The position numbers were made by a program, and so were the translations under genes. Positions 26,492-35,830 of a stretch of 64,000 bases of DNA are shown here, in pieces; position 1 is the first letter of the stretch; every line of letters starts with the position of its first letter. The stretch covers positions 16,101 through 80,100 of the forward strand of contig BEHV01000010.1 of assembly GCA_002898315.1 (NCBI GenBank). Direction: 5' to 3'. Origin of the DNA: a bacterium HR19. GTDB lineage: Bacteria; Calescibacteriota; Calescibacteriia; Calescibacteriales; Calescibacteriaceae. The notes beneath the pieces are model-generated. The model had not been told where the DNA came from and searched no databases. It was given only the letters and a program-made list of their open reading frames with translations.

Positions 26492-26812
26492 CTAAATCTC
26501 ATCTACTATATCTTGGCACTTTTTACAATATCTTATTTTTTTGCCATTATCAAGCAGTTTGAATCCCACTCTTGCGGGTTTTTTGCATTTCGGGCAGATG
26601 AGCATAAGGTTTGAGATATGAATCTTTCCGTATATTTCTATTATACCGCCTTGGGGTGATTGTGGTGTTGGTCTTACATGCTTTTTCAATCTATTTATAC
26701 CTTCTACGATTGCTCTTTGCTCTTTTGGGAAAACGCGGATGACTCTTCCTGATTTTCCCTTATCTTTACCGGTAAGCACAAAGACCGTATCTCCTGCTTT
26801 TATCTTCTGCAT
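26492..26812 (-). CDS. rplX: Ribosomal protein L24
   Basis: 106 residues. The KOW motif is at the start (IKAGDTVFVLTGKDKGKSGRVIRVF), then AIVEGINRLKKHVRP, GIIEIYGKIHISN and a C-terminal CPKC...CKKC pair, indicating a zinc-binding L24. It initiates large-subunit assembly. Standard position between rplN and rplE, with gaps of 33 and 47 bp. Confidence 0.95.
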   Translation of the reverse strand: MQKIKAGDTVFVLTGKDKGKSGRVIRVFPKEQRAIVEGINRLKKHVRPTPQSPQGGIIEIYGKIHISNLMLICPKCKKPARVGFKLLDNGKKIRYCKKCQDIVDEI

Positions 26813-26845
26813 CTTTACTTAACCTTCCTTTCTCTCTCAAAATTT

Positions 26846-27214
26846 TTATACTATTTCAGGGGCAAGAGAAGCTATTTTTACAAATCCCTTTTCTCTTATT
26901 TCTCTCGGTATAGGTCCGAACACTCTTGTTCCTTCTGGTTCTCCTTTATCGTTTATTATAACAACGGCATTATCGTCAAATCTTATGTATGAGCCATCTT
27001 TTCTTCTTGTCTCTTTCGTTGTTCTCACGACAACTGCTTTTTTCACATCACCTTTGGATATCTTTGAGTTAGGTATGGCGCTTTTTACTGCAATCACGAT
27101 TATATCTCCAATATATGCGTATTTTTTCCCGCTCCCTCCGAGAATCCCTATACATTTTCCCCACTTTGCCCCAGAGTTATCAGCAACTTCAACTTTTGTT
27201 TCTCTCTGTATCAT
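26846..27214 (-). CDS. rplN: Ribosomal protein L14
   Basis: 122 residues, exactly the usual length. [45 protein letters not shown] and [17 protein letters not shown] are all typical. It sits on the subunit interface. Transcribed between rpsQ and rplX. A Shine-Dalgarno AGGAGG precedes the ATG. Confidence 0.96.
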   Translation of the reverse strand: MIQRETKVEVADNSGAKWGKCIGILGGSGKKYAYIGDIIVIAVKSAIPNSKISKGDVKKAVVVRTTKETRRKDGSYIRFDDNAVVIINDKGEPEGTRVFGPIPREIREKGFVKIASLAPEIV

Positions 27215-27250
27215 AAGAATAAATCCTCCTTTCTGTTTTTCTATTTAAAA

Positions 27251-27565
27251 TTATGTCGCGGACTGCAAGAGTTCGGTTTCCTTTTCTCTTTCCTCTTCTT
27301 TCTCCTTCTCTCTTATATATGATGTATGTCCTACTATTTTATAGACAAAAAATCTTTTCAGCTTTGAGAATGGTCTTCCTTCCTTTATTATAACTATATC
27401 TCCCTCTTTACATTTATTTTCTGGGTCGTGAACAAGGTATTTTTTTACTTTCTTGATGTATTTTCCATATTTGGGATGTTTGAACACTCTCTCAACTGCA
27501 ACCTTTACTGTTTTATCCATTTTTCCAGAAGAAATCACTACTCCTGTGAGTTCCTTTTTTGGCAT
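27251..27565 (-). CDS. rpsQ: Ribosomal protein S17
   Basis: 104 residues. The S17 OB-fold core is in the first 80 ([56 protein letters not shown]). It continues with a charged tail ([20 protein letters not shown]) longer than in most homologues. The preceding gene is rpsD rather than the usual rpmC, so L29 is missing from its normal place. Confidence 0.94.
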   Translation of the reverse strand: MPKKELTGVVISSGKMDKTVKVAVERVFKHPKYGKYIKKVKKYLVHDPENKCKEGDIVIIKEGRPFSKLKRFFVYKIVGHTSYIREKEKEEEREKETELLQSAT

Positions 27566-27581
27566 AATTTCTTACACTCCT

Positions 27582-28190
27582 TCATCTTGAATAGAATTCT
27601 ACGATAAGGTTTTCGTCTATTTTCAAGTCAAGGTCTTTTCTTTCTGGCAACCTTATAATTTTTGCTTTGGCTTCATCGTAGCTAACTTCAATCCACGAAG
27701 GAGGTTTTATTATGGGCGACTGTGGCATCAGCTCTTTTTCTACAAGTTCTATCTCATCTCCGATATCAACCAAGTATGAAGGTATATCTACCTTTTTGCC
27801 GTTTACTTTTATTTTACCGTGAGATACAAGTTGTCTTGCGTTTCTTCTTGAGAGAGCGAATCCTGCTCTGAATACAACATTATCTAATCTTCTTTCAAGC
27901 AGTTCTATAAATTTATTACCTGTATTACCTGGGGCTCTCAGAGCCATCTCAAAGAACCTTCTGAACTGCTCCTCTCTCATAAAATAAAACTTTTTGAGTT
28001 TTTGTTTTTCAAATAATCTGACGCCGTAATTAGATAATCTCACAAACCTTTTTGTTCTTCCGTGTTGCCCTGGCGGGAACGGTCTTCTTTCAAAGGGGCA
28101 TTTTTCGGTATAGCATTTTTGTCCTTTTAGGTAGAGTTTCATTCCATATCTTCTGCAATATCTGCAAACCGCATTTTGTTTTATAGCCAT
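27582..28190 (-). CDS. rpsD: Ribosomal protein S4, zinc-binding form
   Basis: 202 residues. The N-terminus has four cysteines (C9, C12, C26, C31; VCRYCRRYG...KCYTEKC), the C+ form. Then [43 protein letters not shown] and the S4 RNA-binding [19 protein letters not shown]. It is an early 16S rRNA binder. It follows rpsK after a 92-bp gap. rpoA, normally next, is absent and rpsQ follows instead. Confidence 0.96.
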   Translation of the reverse strand: MAIKQNAVCRYCRRYGMKLYLKGQKCYTEKCPFERRPFPPGQHGRTKRFVRLSNYGVRLFEKQKLKKFYFMREEQFRRFFEMALRAPGNTGNKFIELLERRLDNVVFRAGFALSRRNARQLVSHGKIKVNGKKVDIPSYLVDIGDEIELVEKELMPQSPIIKPPSWIEVSYDEAKAKIIRLPERKDLDLKIDENLIVEFYSR

Positions 28191-28282
28191 CTGATGTCTA
28201 TCCTCCTATTATGAAAGAGAAAACAGATTTAAAAATTTGAAAGGTCTGCAAAAAGAAAGTAAATATTCAGAAAATTTTCCTT

Positions 28283-28660
28283 TTATACTCTTCTTCTTCC
28301 GGGAGCTCTACATCCGTTGTGCGGTATGGGGGTCACATCTCTTATAAGGACTATTTCTATTCCTTCGTTTTCTATTGCTCTTATTGCTGTTTCTCTGCCG
28401 GGACCTGCTCCTTTGACATAGACAGCGCATTTTTCAACTCCGTAGATAGTTTTTGCTTTTTTTGCCGCTTCAGATGCTGCTCTTCCAGCAGCGTAAGGTG
28501 TTCCTTTCTTTGTTCCTTTGAATCCAATTGAGCCGCCAGATGCCCAGCAGAGCACATTTCCATCAAGGTCTGTAAATGAGATAATAGTGTTGTTGAAAGT
28601 TGAGTTTATGTGAGCTATTGCGTATGGAACTTTTTTTATTTTCTTTTTCCTCTGCGCCAT
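28283..28660 (-). CDS. rpsK: Ribosomal protein S11
   Basis: 125 residues with [54 protein letters not shown] and the C-terminal [19 protein letters not shown] platform protein contacting mRNA near the Shine-Dalgarno helix. It lies 14 bp after rpsM. Confidence 0.96.
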   Translation of the reverse strand: MAQRKKKIKKVPYAIAHINSTFNNTIISFTDLDGNVLCWASGGSIGFKGTKKGTPYAAGRAASEAAKKAKTIYGVEKCAVYVKGAGPGRETAIRAIENEGIEIVLIRDVTPIPHNGCRAPGRRRV

Positions 28661-28674
28661 ATTTTCCCTCCTTT

Positions 28675-29055
28675 TTATTTTTTCTTTTTCTTTCTCGCAA
28701 GTATTTTGTGTTTTCTTGGACCTTTTCTTGTTCTTGCGTTGGAGTGAGTTCTTTGCCCTCTCACAGGCAATCCCGCAATATGTCTCAATCCTCTATAACA
28801 TTTTATATCTTTTAACCTCTGGATGTTTTCTGATATTTCTCTTCGCAGGTCTCCTTCAAGTTTTATGCCCAACCTCTCAACTACTGAGTTTATCTTCGCA
28901 ATATCTTCTTCTGTTAGGTCTTTTATTCTTTTCTGATAATCTATTCCTGCCAGTGAAGCTATCTCAAAAGCCGTGTGATTTCCTATCCCGAATATATCAG
29001 ATAAACCGGGGATTATTTTTTTTCTATCAAGTATATCTCTTCCAAGTATTCTCAT
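28675..29055 (-). CDS. rpsM: Ribosomal protein S13
   Basis: 126 residues. [28 protein letters not shown]-like [27 protein letters not shown] and the C-terminal [22 protein letters not shown] are typical. It is at the head of the small subunit and contacts L5. It follows rpmJ with a 6-bp gap. Confidence 0.96.
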   Translation of the reverse strand: MRILGRDILDRKKIIPGLSDIFGIGNHTAFEIASLAGIDYQKRIKDLTEEDIAKINSVVERLGIKLEGDLRREISENIQRLKDIKCYRGLRHIAGLPVRGQRTHSNARTRKGPRKHKILARKKKKK

Positions 29056-29061
29056 ATCTTT

Positions 29062-29175
29062 TTACCCCTGTCTTTGCTTGTGTTTTGGATTATTGCAAAT
29101 TATATATACTCTGTTTTTTCTTCTTATGACTCTGCAATCCGCGCATCTTTTCTTTACAGATGCTCTTACTTTCAT
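29062..29175 (-). CDS. rpmJ: Ribosomal protein L36
   Basis: A 37-residue frame from ATG 29175 to a TAA at 29062-29064. [20 protein letters not shown] is followed by [17 protein letters not shown]. Zinc ligands C11, C14, C27 and H32 are all present. Its position between infA and rpsM is the classical one. It is the smallest protein gene I can support in the window. Confidence 0.95.
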   Translation of the reverse strand: MKVRASVKKRCADCRVIRRKNRVYIICNNPKHKQRQG

Positions 29176-29278
29176 ATCTCCTTTACCCCAGAGATAAATG
29201 ATAAAAACCTTTTTTAATCAGCTTGCATATCAAAACTCAATTTTCAAAACTTTATGACTTCATATCTTCCATCAGAAG

Positions 29279-29518
29279 CTAATCTTCTTTCTTCGTCTGT
29301 TCGGAATATCTCCATACTATTCTGCCTTTTGTCAGGTCATACGGAGAAATCTCTACTTCAACTGTATCTCCGACTCCTATTTTTATATAATTTTTTTTCA
29401 TACTACCTGATGGATATGCTAAAATGATCTTCCCGTTTTCAAGTTCAACCCTGAAAAATCCTCTGCTCGCTTCAATGACTCTGCCTTTAAATTTCAATAT
29501 GTCCTTTTTGGAATCCAT
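29279..29518 (-). CDS. infA: Translation initiation factor IF-1
   Basis: 79 residues, one S1/OB fold. KFKGRVIEASRGFFRVELEN, IGVGDTVEVEISPYDLTKGRI and the C-terminal WRYSEQTKK are clear. IF-1 blocks the A site during initiation. It is the first gene of the minus-strand run infA-rpmJ-rpsM-rpsK-rpsD and is divergent from the GGDEF-like gene at 29580, so the promoter must lie in the 61-bp gap 29519-29579. Confidence 0.93.
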   Translation of the reverse strand: MDSKKDILKFKGRVIEASRGFFRVELENGKIILAYPSGSMKKNYIKIGVGDTVEVEISPYDLTKGRIVWRYSEQTKKED

Positions 29519-29579
29519 AAGAAGTTATTCATTTCATTTAAAACAAATTCTTTGATTTAACATTAAAGTATAATTTAAG

Positions 29580-31403
29580 ATGATATTCAAAATACTTGAA
29601 ATAAATCAGAATTTGTTTCTTTGGTCAGGTGTTGTTGTAATACTTTTCATAGCTCTTTTAAGCTGGTTGATATTCAAATATTCCCCTGTTGTGTTAAAAA
29701 CCACATTAGGTTTTTTCCTTTTTTCGCTTGCGATACTCGTCTCTTCACTTTTTATCGGTGTCATAGCTTTGAAGAACTTTATAAGAGATTGGGAAAAATA
29801 TGAAATAAGCCGACTTAAAGAAGGTGCTTTCGTAATAATTGAAAGAAGAAAAAGTTCCCACTCTACTATTTTAGAGAGGTTTTCTGAAAATCCAGAAGGA
29901 ATAATTAATGACCCCTTCGCAAAAACTATACTTGACTTTTTAGCGATAGGAGATAAAGACGGCAAAATAATCAGAGCAAATAAAGATATATTGGAAAAAG
30001 TAAATCTCCCATCAGAAAATCCTCAAACAGTTTTTGTTGATACGAAAGATGGTCCTTACATGATCACATTTCAACTATCAAAAGATAAAAGTAGCTCAAT
30101 CGTTGTCGGTGAAAAATTGGAGCTGAGGTTAATTCCAACTCTGATTGATATGCTTTCGGCAAAAGATGCTATCGTGTTGAAAAAAGAAGAGAAATCAGAA
30201 AGTAAAAAATCAATAATCTCCAACGCAGAAGTAGAACTCGGAGATTTCAAAATTGTCATATTCCCCCAAGATGAAAGCATAATTTCTCTCCTCCAGAAGA
30301 TAACTAAAAATGTTTCAAGAGGAATAATTTTTGTGATAGGGATTTCACTTGTGTTCTTTGCTGTACTTTCTCTATCTTACATAAGAAAACCACTTTTACA
30401 TCTTATAAATGGTTCGGAAGAGGTGGAAAGGGGCAACTTTGAGTATGAAATAAGATATGAAGCAAAGGGAGATATAGGTAAGCTTATTCAGACATTCAAC
30501 AACATGATAAAAGGATTGAGAAGAAGAGACGCTCAGATAAAATATAGAAACGACCTTCTCAGTGCCATAAGAGAGGTTGGAGGTTCAATACTGAACGAAT
30601 ACGATAAAGAAAAGATATTTCAGATATGTGTTGATATAGCAGGAACAAAAACAAACTCAAAATGTGCTATATTCTATGACGGGAAAGCAAAATTTTCTCA
30701 GGAGTTATCAGTTTCGGAAGATGATGTCAAAAAAATTCAAGATGGAGAAGTAATAGTAAAGGATGGGCATTACATAATCGCCTACGAAATATCTGCGGTC
30801 CGCGAAGGAGAGAAAATAGTATACGGAAAATTTGTTGCAGAAAGGGAAAGAGTTTTCATTCCAGAAGAAAAAGAGTTCTTCAATTCTCTCCTGAATTATA
30901 TCTCCTCTGCTTGTCAGAGAAGTGATTATGTTCTCAAACTCAAACTTATGCAGTCCCTTGACAGTTTGACAGGGCTTTTCAACTCGGGTTTCTTCAAATC
31001 TGCTGTAAAAAGAGAAACATCTATAATGAAGAGATTTCAAAGGCACTACGCTGTCGTTATAATTGAGATAGAAAATTCAAAAGAGATTATAGAGAAGTTC
31101 GGATATATCATATGGGAAGACATAATAAAATCGATCGCCATCATAATGAGAAAGTCGGTGAGAGCTTATGATGTTGCTGCGAGAATATCACAAGATAAGT
31201 TTGCTCTTTTACTTCCGAACACTGAATTCAAAAACGCAAAGGTTGTTGAAGAGAGAATAAGGACACAAATCATATCTGCTCCCGAAATCCCATCTTTGCC
31301 AGACCTTGAACTGAAAGTAAAAGTAGAATCATTTGCCACAGACAATCAAGACCCAGAAGAAATAATCAGAAAGGTTGAGGAAAAATCATCGGAGCAAGTG
31401 TAA
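29580..31403 (+). CDS. Membrane sensor protein: HAMP and degenerate GGDEF domain
   Basis: 607 residues. Two hydrophobic spans lie near the N-terminus (about 12-32 and 38-65). A probable periplasmic segment extends to about 240, followed by a third span (RGIIFVIGISLVFFAVLSL). The HAMP region (YIRKPLLHLINGSEEVERGNFEYEI) comes next, then a GAF-like stretch. The C-terminal GGDEF-type domain begins DSLTGLFNSGFF at about 460. The active-site loop reads RISQDKFALLLP where cyclases have R-x-GGDEF-x-LLP: both glycines and the Glu are lost. It is therefore probably not a diguanylate cyclase but a c-di-GMP or GTP sensor, or a protein-interaction module. mlaE follows after 10 bp. Confidence 0.82.
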   Translation: MIFKILEINQNLFLWSGVVVILFIALLSWLIFKYSPVVLKTTLGFFLFSLAILVSSLFIGVIALKNFIRDWEKYEISRLKEGAFVIIERRKSSHSTILERFSENPEGIINDPFAKTILDFLAIGDKDGKIIRANKDILEKVNLPSENPQTVFVDTKDGPYMITFQLSKDKSSSIVVGEKLELRLIPTLIDMLSAKDAIVLKKEEKSESKKSIISNAEVELGDFKIVIFPQDESIISLLQKITKNVSRGIIFVIGISLVFFAVLSLSYIRKPLLHLINGSEEVERGNFEYEIRYEAKGDIGKLIQTFNNMIKGLRRRDAQIKYRNDLLSAIREVGGSILNEYDKEKIFQICVDIAGTKTNSKCAIFYDGKAKFSQELSVSEDDVKKIQDGEVIVKDGHYIIAYEISAVREGEKIVYGKFVAERERVFIPEEKEFFNSLLNYISSACQRSDYVLKLKLMQSLDSLTGLFNSGFFKSAVKRETSIMKRFQRHYAVVIIEIENSKEIIEKFGYIIWEDIIKSIAIIMRKSVRAYDVAARISQDKFALLLPNTEFKNAKVVEERIRTQIISAPEIPSLPDLELKVKVESFATDNQDPEEIIRKVEEKSSEQV

Positions 31404-31413
31404 TCTATCAAAA

Positions 31414-32136
31414 ATGAAAACCGCAGGAGATATGTTTCTTTTTCTCATCAGAGTTATAAGAAAAACACCAAGAATTGATATTTTTCATTTTTTGGCGATA
31501 CTCTGTGGAATAATGATTGAATCTCTGCCAGTTATTTTAATTTTTGGTGTATCAATAGGAGCAAGCATAGGGCTTCAATTTGTCATATCTCTTAAAGTTG
31601 TTGGAGCAGAATCTATGTCTCCGTATTTTTCAGGTATGGCTATACTGCGTGAGATAGGACCTATGGTAGCTGGCTCACAGGTTCTTATAAGGTCGGGCAC
31701 AAGGATTGTTTCTCAGATAGCATCTATGAAAGATAGAGGGATTCTCACCGCAATAGAGGTTTTTCCGCTTGATTCATTTCTTTTCGTTGTTGTCCCGAGG
31801 TTCTGGGCTATTGTTATTGCGACATTTCTTTACCTTCCCATAGCGAATGCGGTGTGCATTCTTTCTTCTGCTTTTTTGACAGCGAATTTATTTGGTGTCT
31901 CTTGGGGTGAAATATGGAACGGTTTGGAAAAATCAGGAGATATCATAGATATACTCATTGGGTTTTTAAAGTGTGGTATAATAGGTATATCTAATGCTCT
32001 CTTCGTGACATATTATGGATGGACAGCAAAGGAAGGAGCGGAGGGAACATCAAAAGCCATGCAAAAAGCAATAAGCTATTCAGTAGTTTATGCTATCGCA
32101 ATAAATTATTCCATCTCTCTCATATTTTATGAATAG
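31414..32136 (+). CDS. mlaE: MlaE/YrbE-type ABC transporter permease
   Basis: 240 residues from ATG 31414; the frame is open further up but overlaps the previous gene. Five to six membrane segments, with the family signatures GVSIGASIGLQFVISLK, REIGPMVAGSQVLIRSGTRIVSQIASMKD and a conserved acidic RGILTAIEVFPLD. MlaE forms the inner-membrane channel that moves phospholipids between inner and outer membrane. MlaF, MlaD and other partners are not adjacent, so the system is split. Presence supports a two-membrane envelope. Confidence 0.87.
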   Translation: MKTAGDMFLFLIRVIRKTPRIDIFHFLAILCGIMIESLPVILIFGVSIGASIGLQFVISLKVVGAESMSPYFSGMAILREIGPMVAGSQVLIRSGTRIVSQIASMKDRGILTAIEVFPLDSFLFVVVPRFWAIVIATFLYLPIANAVCILSSAFLTANLFGVSWGEIWNGLEKSGDIIDILIGFLKCGIIGISNALFVTYYGWTAKEGAEGTSKAMQKAISYSVVYAIAINYSISLIFYE

Positions 32137-32311
32137 AACCCTGAATTCTTTTTTCTTCCTTTTGTCTCAAAAAAGATAAAATTTACCACAAATGAGAAAT
32201 TAAGAAGCAAATTATAACCGGTAGATGTTTTTGGCACAGAATAACAGAAAGAAGCCATAAATTTTATAAATATGGAACATTTTTTGCATATTCCTAAGGG
32301 GGTGAGAAAAG

Positions 32312-33494
32312 ATGAAAAAGATAGTGATTCTTGGAGGAGGAACAGGAGGAGTAGTTGTCGCAACGCGATTGTCTAAATATCTTCATCAGGAGATAATTTC
32401 GGAAAAGGTAAAAATCTTCCTTGTTGATAAAAACAAAAATCACGAATTCAGACCTTCTTACCTCTGGGTTGCAACGGGAAATAAGAAATCCAGAAGATAT
32501 ATCAAGACCACTTGAATTTTTAAGAAATAAAAGAATAGAATTTATAAACTCAGGGGTAGTTGAAATTGATCCAGATAAGCAGAAGGTTTATCTTGAAGGA
32601 GAAAACAGAAAAGAGCTTGATTACGATTACCTTGTTATTTCTCTGGGAACAGAACTCAGACCTGAGAAGACATCGGGTATAGAAAGAACTTACCATGCTT
32701 GGGAACTTAAAGATTCAATACGGCTAAAAAGCGCACTGGCAAATTTTAAGGGTGGGAAGGTTGTTGTTGGTCCTGTTGAGCCATTTTACAGATGTTCTCC
32801 TGCTCCTTTTGAACTTGCCTTTATGATAAGATATATCAGTGAACAAAGAGGAATATCAGAAAAAACAGATATAACTGTGATTCATCCGTGGGCTGAACCT
32901 ATGCAACCTTTCGGACCTTTTATGGTATCTGCTTTTAAAGCTTTTCTTGAGCAGTTTAAAGTAAAATTTGAAGGGAACTTTTATACAAGTGAAATAAAAG
33001 ATGGTAGGATAGTTTCAAAAGATGGTAAAGAAATTCAGTATGACCTTGCTATTATTATTCCTGCGCATGAGCCAGCTAAACCGGTTTATACTAATCCAAA
33101 ACTCAGGAACCAAAACGCAGATGGATACATGCTCATTGATAAAAAAACTCTGAGACATCCCGAATATAGGAATGTATTTGGAATAGGTGATATAATTTCA
33201 AGAAGTTTAGGAATAGGTATGGCAGGAGTTTTTGCTCATTTTGAAGGAGATTTTGTAGCTTCTCAAATTGTAGATGAAATAAAAGGTTCTTTCCTTGGTA
33301 TGACATATAATAAGTCAGGATTATGTGTTATGGATGTCGGATATCTTGGGGCTGGAGTATTTTGTGATTTCTCAAAAGTTATAGATGGTCTTGCTCAGTA
33401 CCCTGATTGCTGGATGCTCGGCGGTATGAAAGCTTTCAGGGGACTAAAAGTTGCTTTTGAGAAAATGTGGTTTGCTCAGATATTTGGAAAGTAA
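32312..33494 (+). pseudogene. Sulfide:quinone oxidoreductase-like flavoprotein, one frameshift
   Basis: The first frame (ATG 32312, Shine-Dalgarno AAGGGGGTGAG) gives MKKIVILGGGTGGVVVATRL, the FAD-binding motif, and runs to FRPSYLWVAT. The second frame continues EIRNPEDISRPLEFLRNKRI, then DYDYLVISLGTELRPEKT, a conserved CSPAPFELAF, and a C-terminal FGIGDIISRSLGIGMAGVFAHFEG. Joined, they make about 393 residues, the length of type-related SQR proteins. The frame changes within ACGGGAAATAAG near 32474-32486, where one base too many (GGG for GG) would explain it. Everything else is intact, so a sequencing error is as likely as decay. A DUF1641 gene follows. Confidence 0.78.
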
Positions 33495-33530
33495 AAAATT
33501 TTGAAATTCTAAAAAAGGAGGGAAAAAACA

Positions 33531-33977
33531 ATGGAAATAAAAATAGAGGGGATTAGAGAAGAAGAGGCAAAGAAGATAAGTGAGCTATTCAAAAAAATAG
33601 CCGAAAATAAAGATAGTATTGAAACAGTCCTTGATGTTATTGAAAAACTCAGAGAAACAGGATTACTGGCTGCTATATCTGCTTTGGCGGAGGGAGCTGA
33701 AGAAGGGTTCAATTCGGTGGCAAAACCAGAACTTATGGCGTCAATAGCAAATGCAATGATAGTTTTTTGGATGTTAGGAAATATGAGCCATCCTATGCTT
33801 TTTGAAGTTGCTCAGAAACTTCCTTATGCTCTGAACAAATCATTTGAAGAAATCAAAAAAATCAAGGAAGAAGGAAAAGAAAAACCATCTTTATTCAAAA
33901 TCTTCAAGATGATAAAAAGCCAGGAATTCTACTATGCGCTGAAACTTATTCACTCTATATTAACTCACCTTCATTAA
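33531..33977 (+). CDS. DUF1641 family protein
   Basis: 148 residues. The repeated amphipathic helices DSIETVLDVIEKLRETGLLAA and ISALAEGAEEGFNSVAK match DUF1641, a family frequently encoded beside sulfide:quinone reductase-like or formate dehydrogenase genes. Here it directly follows the SQR-like gene (36 bp, with AAGGAGGG before the ATG). A helper role in sulfide or quinone metabolism is inferred from this link only. Confidence 0.8.
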   Translation: MEIKIEGIREEEAKKISELFKKIAENKDSIETVLDVIEKLRETGLLAAISALAEGAEEGFNSVAKPELMASIANAMIVFWMLGNMSHPMLFEVAQKLPYALNKSFEEIKKIKEEGKEKPSLFKIFKMIKSQEFYYALKLIHSILTHLH

Positions 33978-34068
33978 CTCATCCTCAAGATAGCAATACT
34001 GAAAAAGTGGAAACAAAATTCAAGATTCAAACAGAGAAAATTTGCTCCTTGTATGAGTAATATTTATT

Positions 34069-35055
34069 TTGGATACCTCTGTGGAGATAAAAGGTATAAA
34101 AGGTGTCTTTGTATACGGAGATAAAGTTCTGATAAAATGTGAAACTTCTGGTGGAGAGACCTCATTTTCAATACCTATAATAAACTTCCCGTATTTTGCG
34201 TATATCATTCAAGAAGCCAAAGAGAAGATAAAAGAACTCAACCCTCTCCCAAATCTGAAAATTCAAGATGAAATCTCTCTCCTCAACATATACCTTACCT
34301 ATGCGATACCTCATAAAATTTCGGGAGATGAAAGAACTTTCAGAAGGAAGATGAGAGAGATTTTTGAGTTCCAAAAAAATCAAGGTTTTATAAACAGAGT
34401 AATAGTGGTTCAATCTATTCTTGATAAGCTTTCAAAACCACGCACTTACCTTGAAATAGGGGTTGAGAGAGGATACACATTTTATCAGATTCAAGCCGAG
34501 AAAAAAATTGCAGTTGACCCGGAATTCAAAATACCGGGTGGATTTAAAAACACAGAAAGCGAGATTTTCTTTCAGGTCACAAGTGATGAGTTCTTTGAAA
34601 AGTACGCCGAAGATTTCAGGGAAAACCCCTTTGATGTTGTTCTTGTAGATGGACTTCACACTTTTGAGCAATCAATAAAAGATGTTGAAAATGCCCTGAA
34701 ATTCCTTTCCCCGCGCGGAGTAATTGTTATGCACGATTGCCTCCCGAAAAATTATCCATCATCTCTTAAATCTCTTGAAGATGCGGTGAAGCATCCCGAA
34801 TTTGATGGCTCATGGAGTGGTGATGTATACAAAACAATAATATACCTCAGAGCAAAAAGAAAAGACCTTTTTGTGGCTGTTGTAGATTCTGATCACGGAG
34901 TGGGAATTATAAGATACGGCGAACCAGAAAACATGATTGACATTGAAGAAAGTGAAATTGAGCAGATTGATTTCTTTGAGCTGATGAAAAGAAAGGAAGA
35001 ACTCCTTAACATCAAACCCCCTGATTGGTTTAAAACATGGATTGAAACATTATAG
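34069..35055 (+). CDS. SAM-dependent methyltransferase (Methyltransf_24-like) with N-terminal extension
   Basis: 328 residues. The start is uncertain: no ATG is available, and TTG 34069 or GTG 34081 are the candidates. Residues about 125-250 form a Rossmann-type methyltransferase: RTYLEIGVERGYTFYQI (motif I), KIAVDPEF (motif II), FDVVLVDGLHTFEQSIKD (motif IV) and SPRGVIVMHDCLP. This is the Methyltransf_24 arrangement seen in cephalosporin hydroxylase- and TylF-like enzymes. The first ~120 residues (IKGIKGVFVYGDKVLIKCE) look like a separate beta-rich segment I do not recognise. Substrate unknown. Confidence 0.75.
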   Translation: MDTSVEIKGIKGVFVYGDKVLIKCETSGGETSFSIPIINFPYFAYIIQEAKEKIKELNPLPNLKIQDEISLLNIYLTYAIPHKISGDERTFRRKMREIFEFQKNQGFINRVIVVQSILDKLSKPRTYLEIGVERGYTFYQIQAEKKIAVDPEFKIPGGFKNTESEIFFQVTSDEFFEKYAEDFRENPFDVVLVDGLHTFEQSIKDVENALKFLSPRGVIVMHDCLPKNYPSSLKSLEDAVKHPEFDGSWSGDVYKTIIYLRAKRKDLFVAVVDSDHGVGIIRYGEPENMIDIEESEIEQIDFFELMKRKEELLNIKPPDWFKTWIETL

Positions 35056-35101
35056 TGTAAATTCAAAACAAAAATTTATTTGTAGATATTAAAATTTTCT
35101 T

Positions 35102-35824
35102 ATGGATCAGATTGATGAGTCAAAGATAAGGACTTTCTTCGCTTTGCTTTTTGTCTTTGCGGTTATCATAGTAATCCTATCAAACACAAAATATGATTTT
35201 TATTCGGCGGAAGAACTTTATTCAAAGGGAGTAGAACTATATAAAAGCGGAAAATATTTTGAAGCAATTCAGAAGATGAACGAGATAATAGAAAAAATTC
35301 CAAGCTATCAAAAAGCTTATATTTTGAAAGGTAAAGCATATACCAAACTTTACCTTGAACATAGATCAAGGAACTTTTCAGGCGCGTATAGAGGAGAAGA
35401 TTTTCTCGCACTGGCAAAATTCAACTTTGATATTGCAAATAAAATAAAAGATAACGCGGTAGCACATTACTATCTTGGACTCATTTATTACTGGATAAAC
35501 GATATTCAGAAATCTATTTTCCATGCCAGCAAATCTTTTGCTCTTGATCCCAAAATGGAAGAGAGTCAAAAGCTACTTGTAAACCTCCTGAAAATTTATG
35601 TTCAAAGAATTCAAAGTGAGAAAGCAATGAGAAGAATTAGAGAAAAAACAGAGAATCTGATATTTTCTGATGAAAGCGAATATTCCGAAGAACATGAAGA
35701 TTACCTTCTCCTTTACGATGGTTTTGATAAAACAATATTAGATGACGATGATGATGACGGCGACGATGACGATGAAATTGAAAAAGATGAATGGAATTAT
35801 GAATTGAATACATTTGACGAATGA
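35102..35824 (+). CDS. Membrane-anchored TPR protein with polyaspartate tail
   Basis: 240 residues. One hydrophobic anchor lies near the N-terminus (about 10-27, TFFALLFVFAVIIVILS). Tetratricopeptide-like helices follow: AEELYSKGVELYKSGKYFEAIQKM, AYILKGKAYTKLYL, and AVAHYYLGLIYYWINDIQKSI. The end is strongly acidic, with a run of aspartates (DDDDDDGDDDDE, near 215) coded by GAT/GAC triplets at about 35741-35774. The repeat could slip, so the tail length may vary. The TPR region probably binds a partner at the membrane. Partner and function are unknown. Confidence 0.7.
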   Translation: MDQIDESKIRTFFALLFVFAVIIVILSNTKYDFYSAEELYSKGVELYKSGKYFEAIQKMNEIIEKIPSYQKAYILKGKAYTKLYLEHRSRNFSGAYRGEDFLALAKFNFDIANKIKDNAVAHYYLGLIYYWINDIQKSIFHASKSFALDPKMEESQKLLVNLLKIYVQRIQSEKAMRRIREKTENLIFSDESEYSEEHEDYLLLYDGFDKTILDDDDDDGDDDDEIEKDEWNYELNTFDE

Positions 35825-35830
35825 GAACAT

